A stretch of DNA of 6,525 nt, from contig DVOB01000045.1 of assembly GCA_018713975.1 (NCBI GenBank), positions 1-6,525 on the forward strand, given 5' to 3'. Shown in pieces: positions 6,394 through 6,525 of the stretch. The notes under the pieces are model-generated. The model was not told where the DNA came from. It did no database searches and saw only the letters and a list, made by a program, of their open reading frames with translations. The DNA is from Lentihominibacter excrementipullorum. GTDB lineage: Bacteria > Bacillota > Clostridia > Peptostreptococcales > Anaerovoracaceae. The first letter of the stretch is position 1. The number at the start of each line of letters is the position of its first letter. The translations under genes were made by a program, and so were the position numbers.

Positions 6394-6501
6394 AAATGAA
6401 ATTAAGCGTATAAGAGAATTGCGTGAAGACCTGCTGGGGAAGGGGCGACAGCGTGATTTTTATACATTTATGGCTGTTTTCCTCTGAAAGCGTATAAAGA
6501 T
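6376..6501. repeat. Two hairpin units with near-identical arms and different loops, 84 bp apart
   Basis: Unit 1 has TTATACGTTT (6376-6385) inverted against AAGCGTATAA (6404-6413). Unit 2 has TTATACATTT (6460-6469) against AAGCGTATAA (6488-6497). Both left arms and both right arms are offset by exactly 84 bp, and each loop is 18 nt. In unit 2, pairing extends outward to 6456 and 6501 with wobbles. The arms differ at a single base between units, while the loops are unrelated. The rest of 6285-6525 holds no gene I can support. The repeats may be regulator-binding sites, hairpins of a small RNA, or remains of a repeat-bearing gene. Confidence 0.55.
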
Positions 6502-6525
6502 TGGCTTGGGATTTTCAGAAACACC

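Noticed and set aside
6376..6501. CRISPR array or transposon end
   Set aside because: Only two units are visible, the arms are about 10 nt with an 18-nt loop, there are no spacers of regular type, and no transposase or target-site duplication is seen.

Overview
The window reads as accessory DNA from a Gram-positive bacterium, most likely a Bacillota/Clostridia-type anaerobe. This is inferred from strong purine-rich Shine-Dalgarno sites (GGAG to GGAGGG) 5-6 nt before starts, heavy use of ATA, AGA and AGG codons, and the gene families present. No rRNA, tRNA, CRISPR array or insertion sequence was seen.

Layout, left to right. (1) Positions 1-86, minus strand: the first 28 codons of a gene leaving the left edge; its N-terminus resembles a family of small HNH endonucleases. 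(2) 87-210: a gene-free spacer with a strong inverted repeat (190-227) that overlaps the end of the next gene. (3) 211-789, minus: a complete TetR-family regulator. (4) 790-911: a divergent promoter region with a palindromic -10 (ATTATAAT) readable in both directions and two inverted repeats that could be TetR operators. (5) 912-2951, plus: a complete YhgE/Pip-family membrane protein with two blocks of xxxLxxG heptads. (6) 2952-3176: an intergenic stretch with a possible 35-codon ORF, a direct repeat and a candidate extended -10. (7) 3177-6284, plus: a complete 1035-residue protein with a PLD-like nuclease, a superfamily 2 helicase/translocase and a DUF3427-type C-terminus. This is the architecture of the type IV, modification-dependent restriction enzyme SauUSI. 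(8) 6285-6525: no convincing gene, but a GC-rich hairpin and two hairpin units with near-identical arms and different loops, exactly 84 bp apart.

How the parts may work together. The TetR protein probably represses its divergent neighbour, the YhgE/Pip protein, and itself. YhgE/Pip proteins include the Lactococcus 'phage infection protein', a surface protein needed for infection by some phages. The SauUSI-like protein would cut incoming modified DNA, using ATP-driven translocation. With the probable HNH endonuclease at the left edge, the window looks like part of a restriction or phage-interaction locus. The link between the TetR/Pip pair and the nucleases is by proximity only. The main gene is a member of a known family, so the least explained parts are the non-coding repeats.
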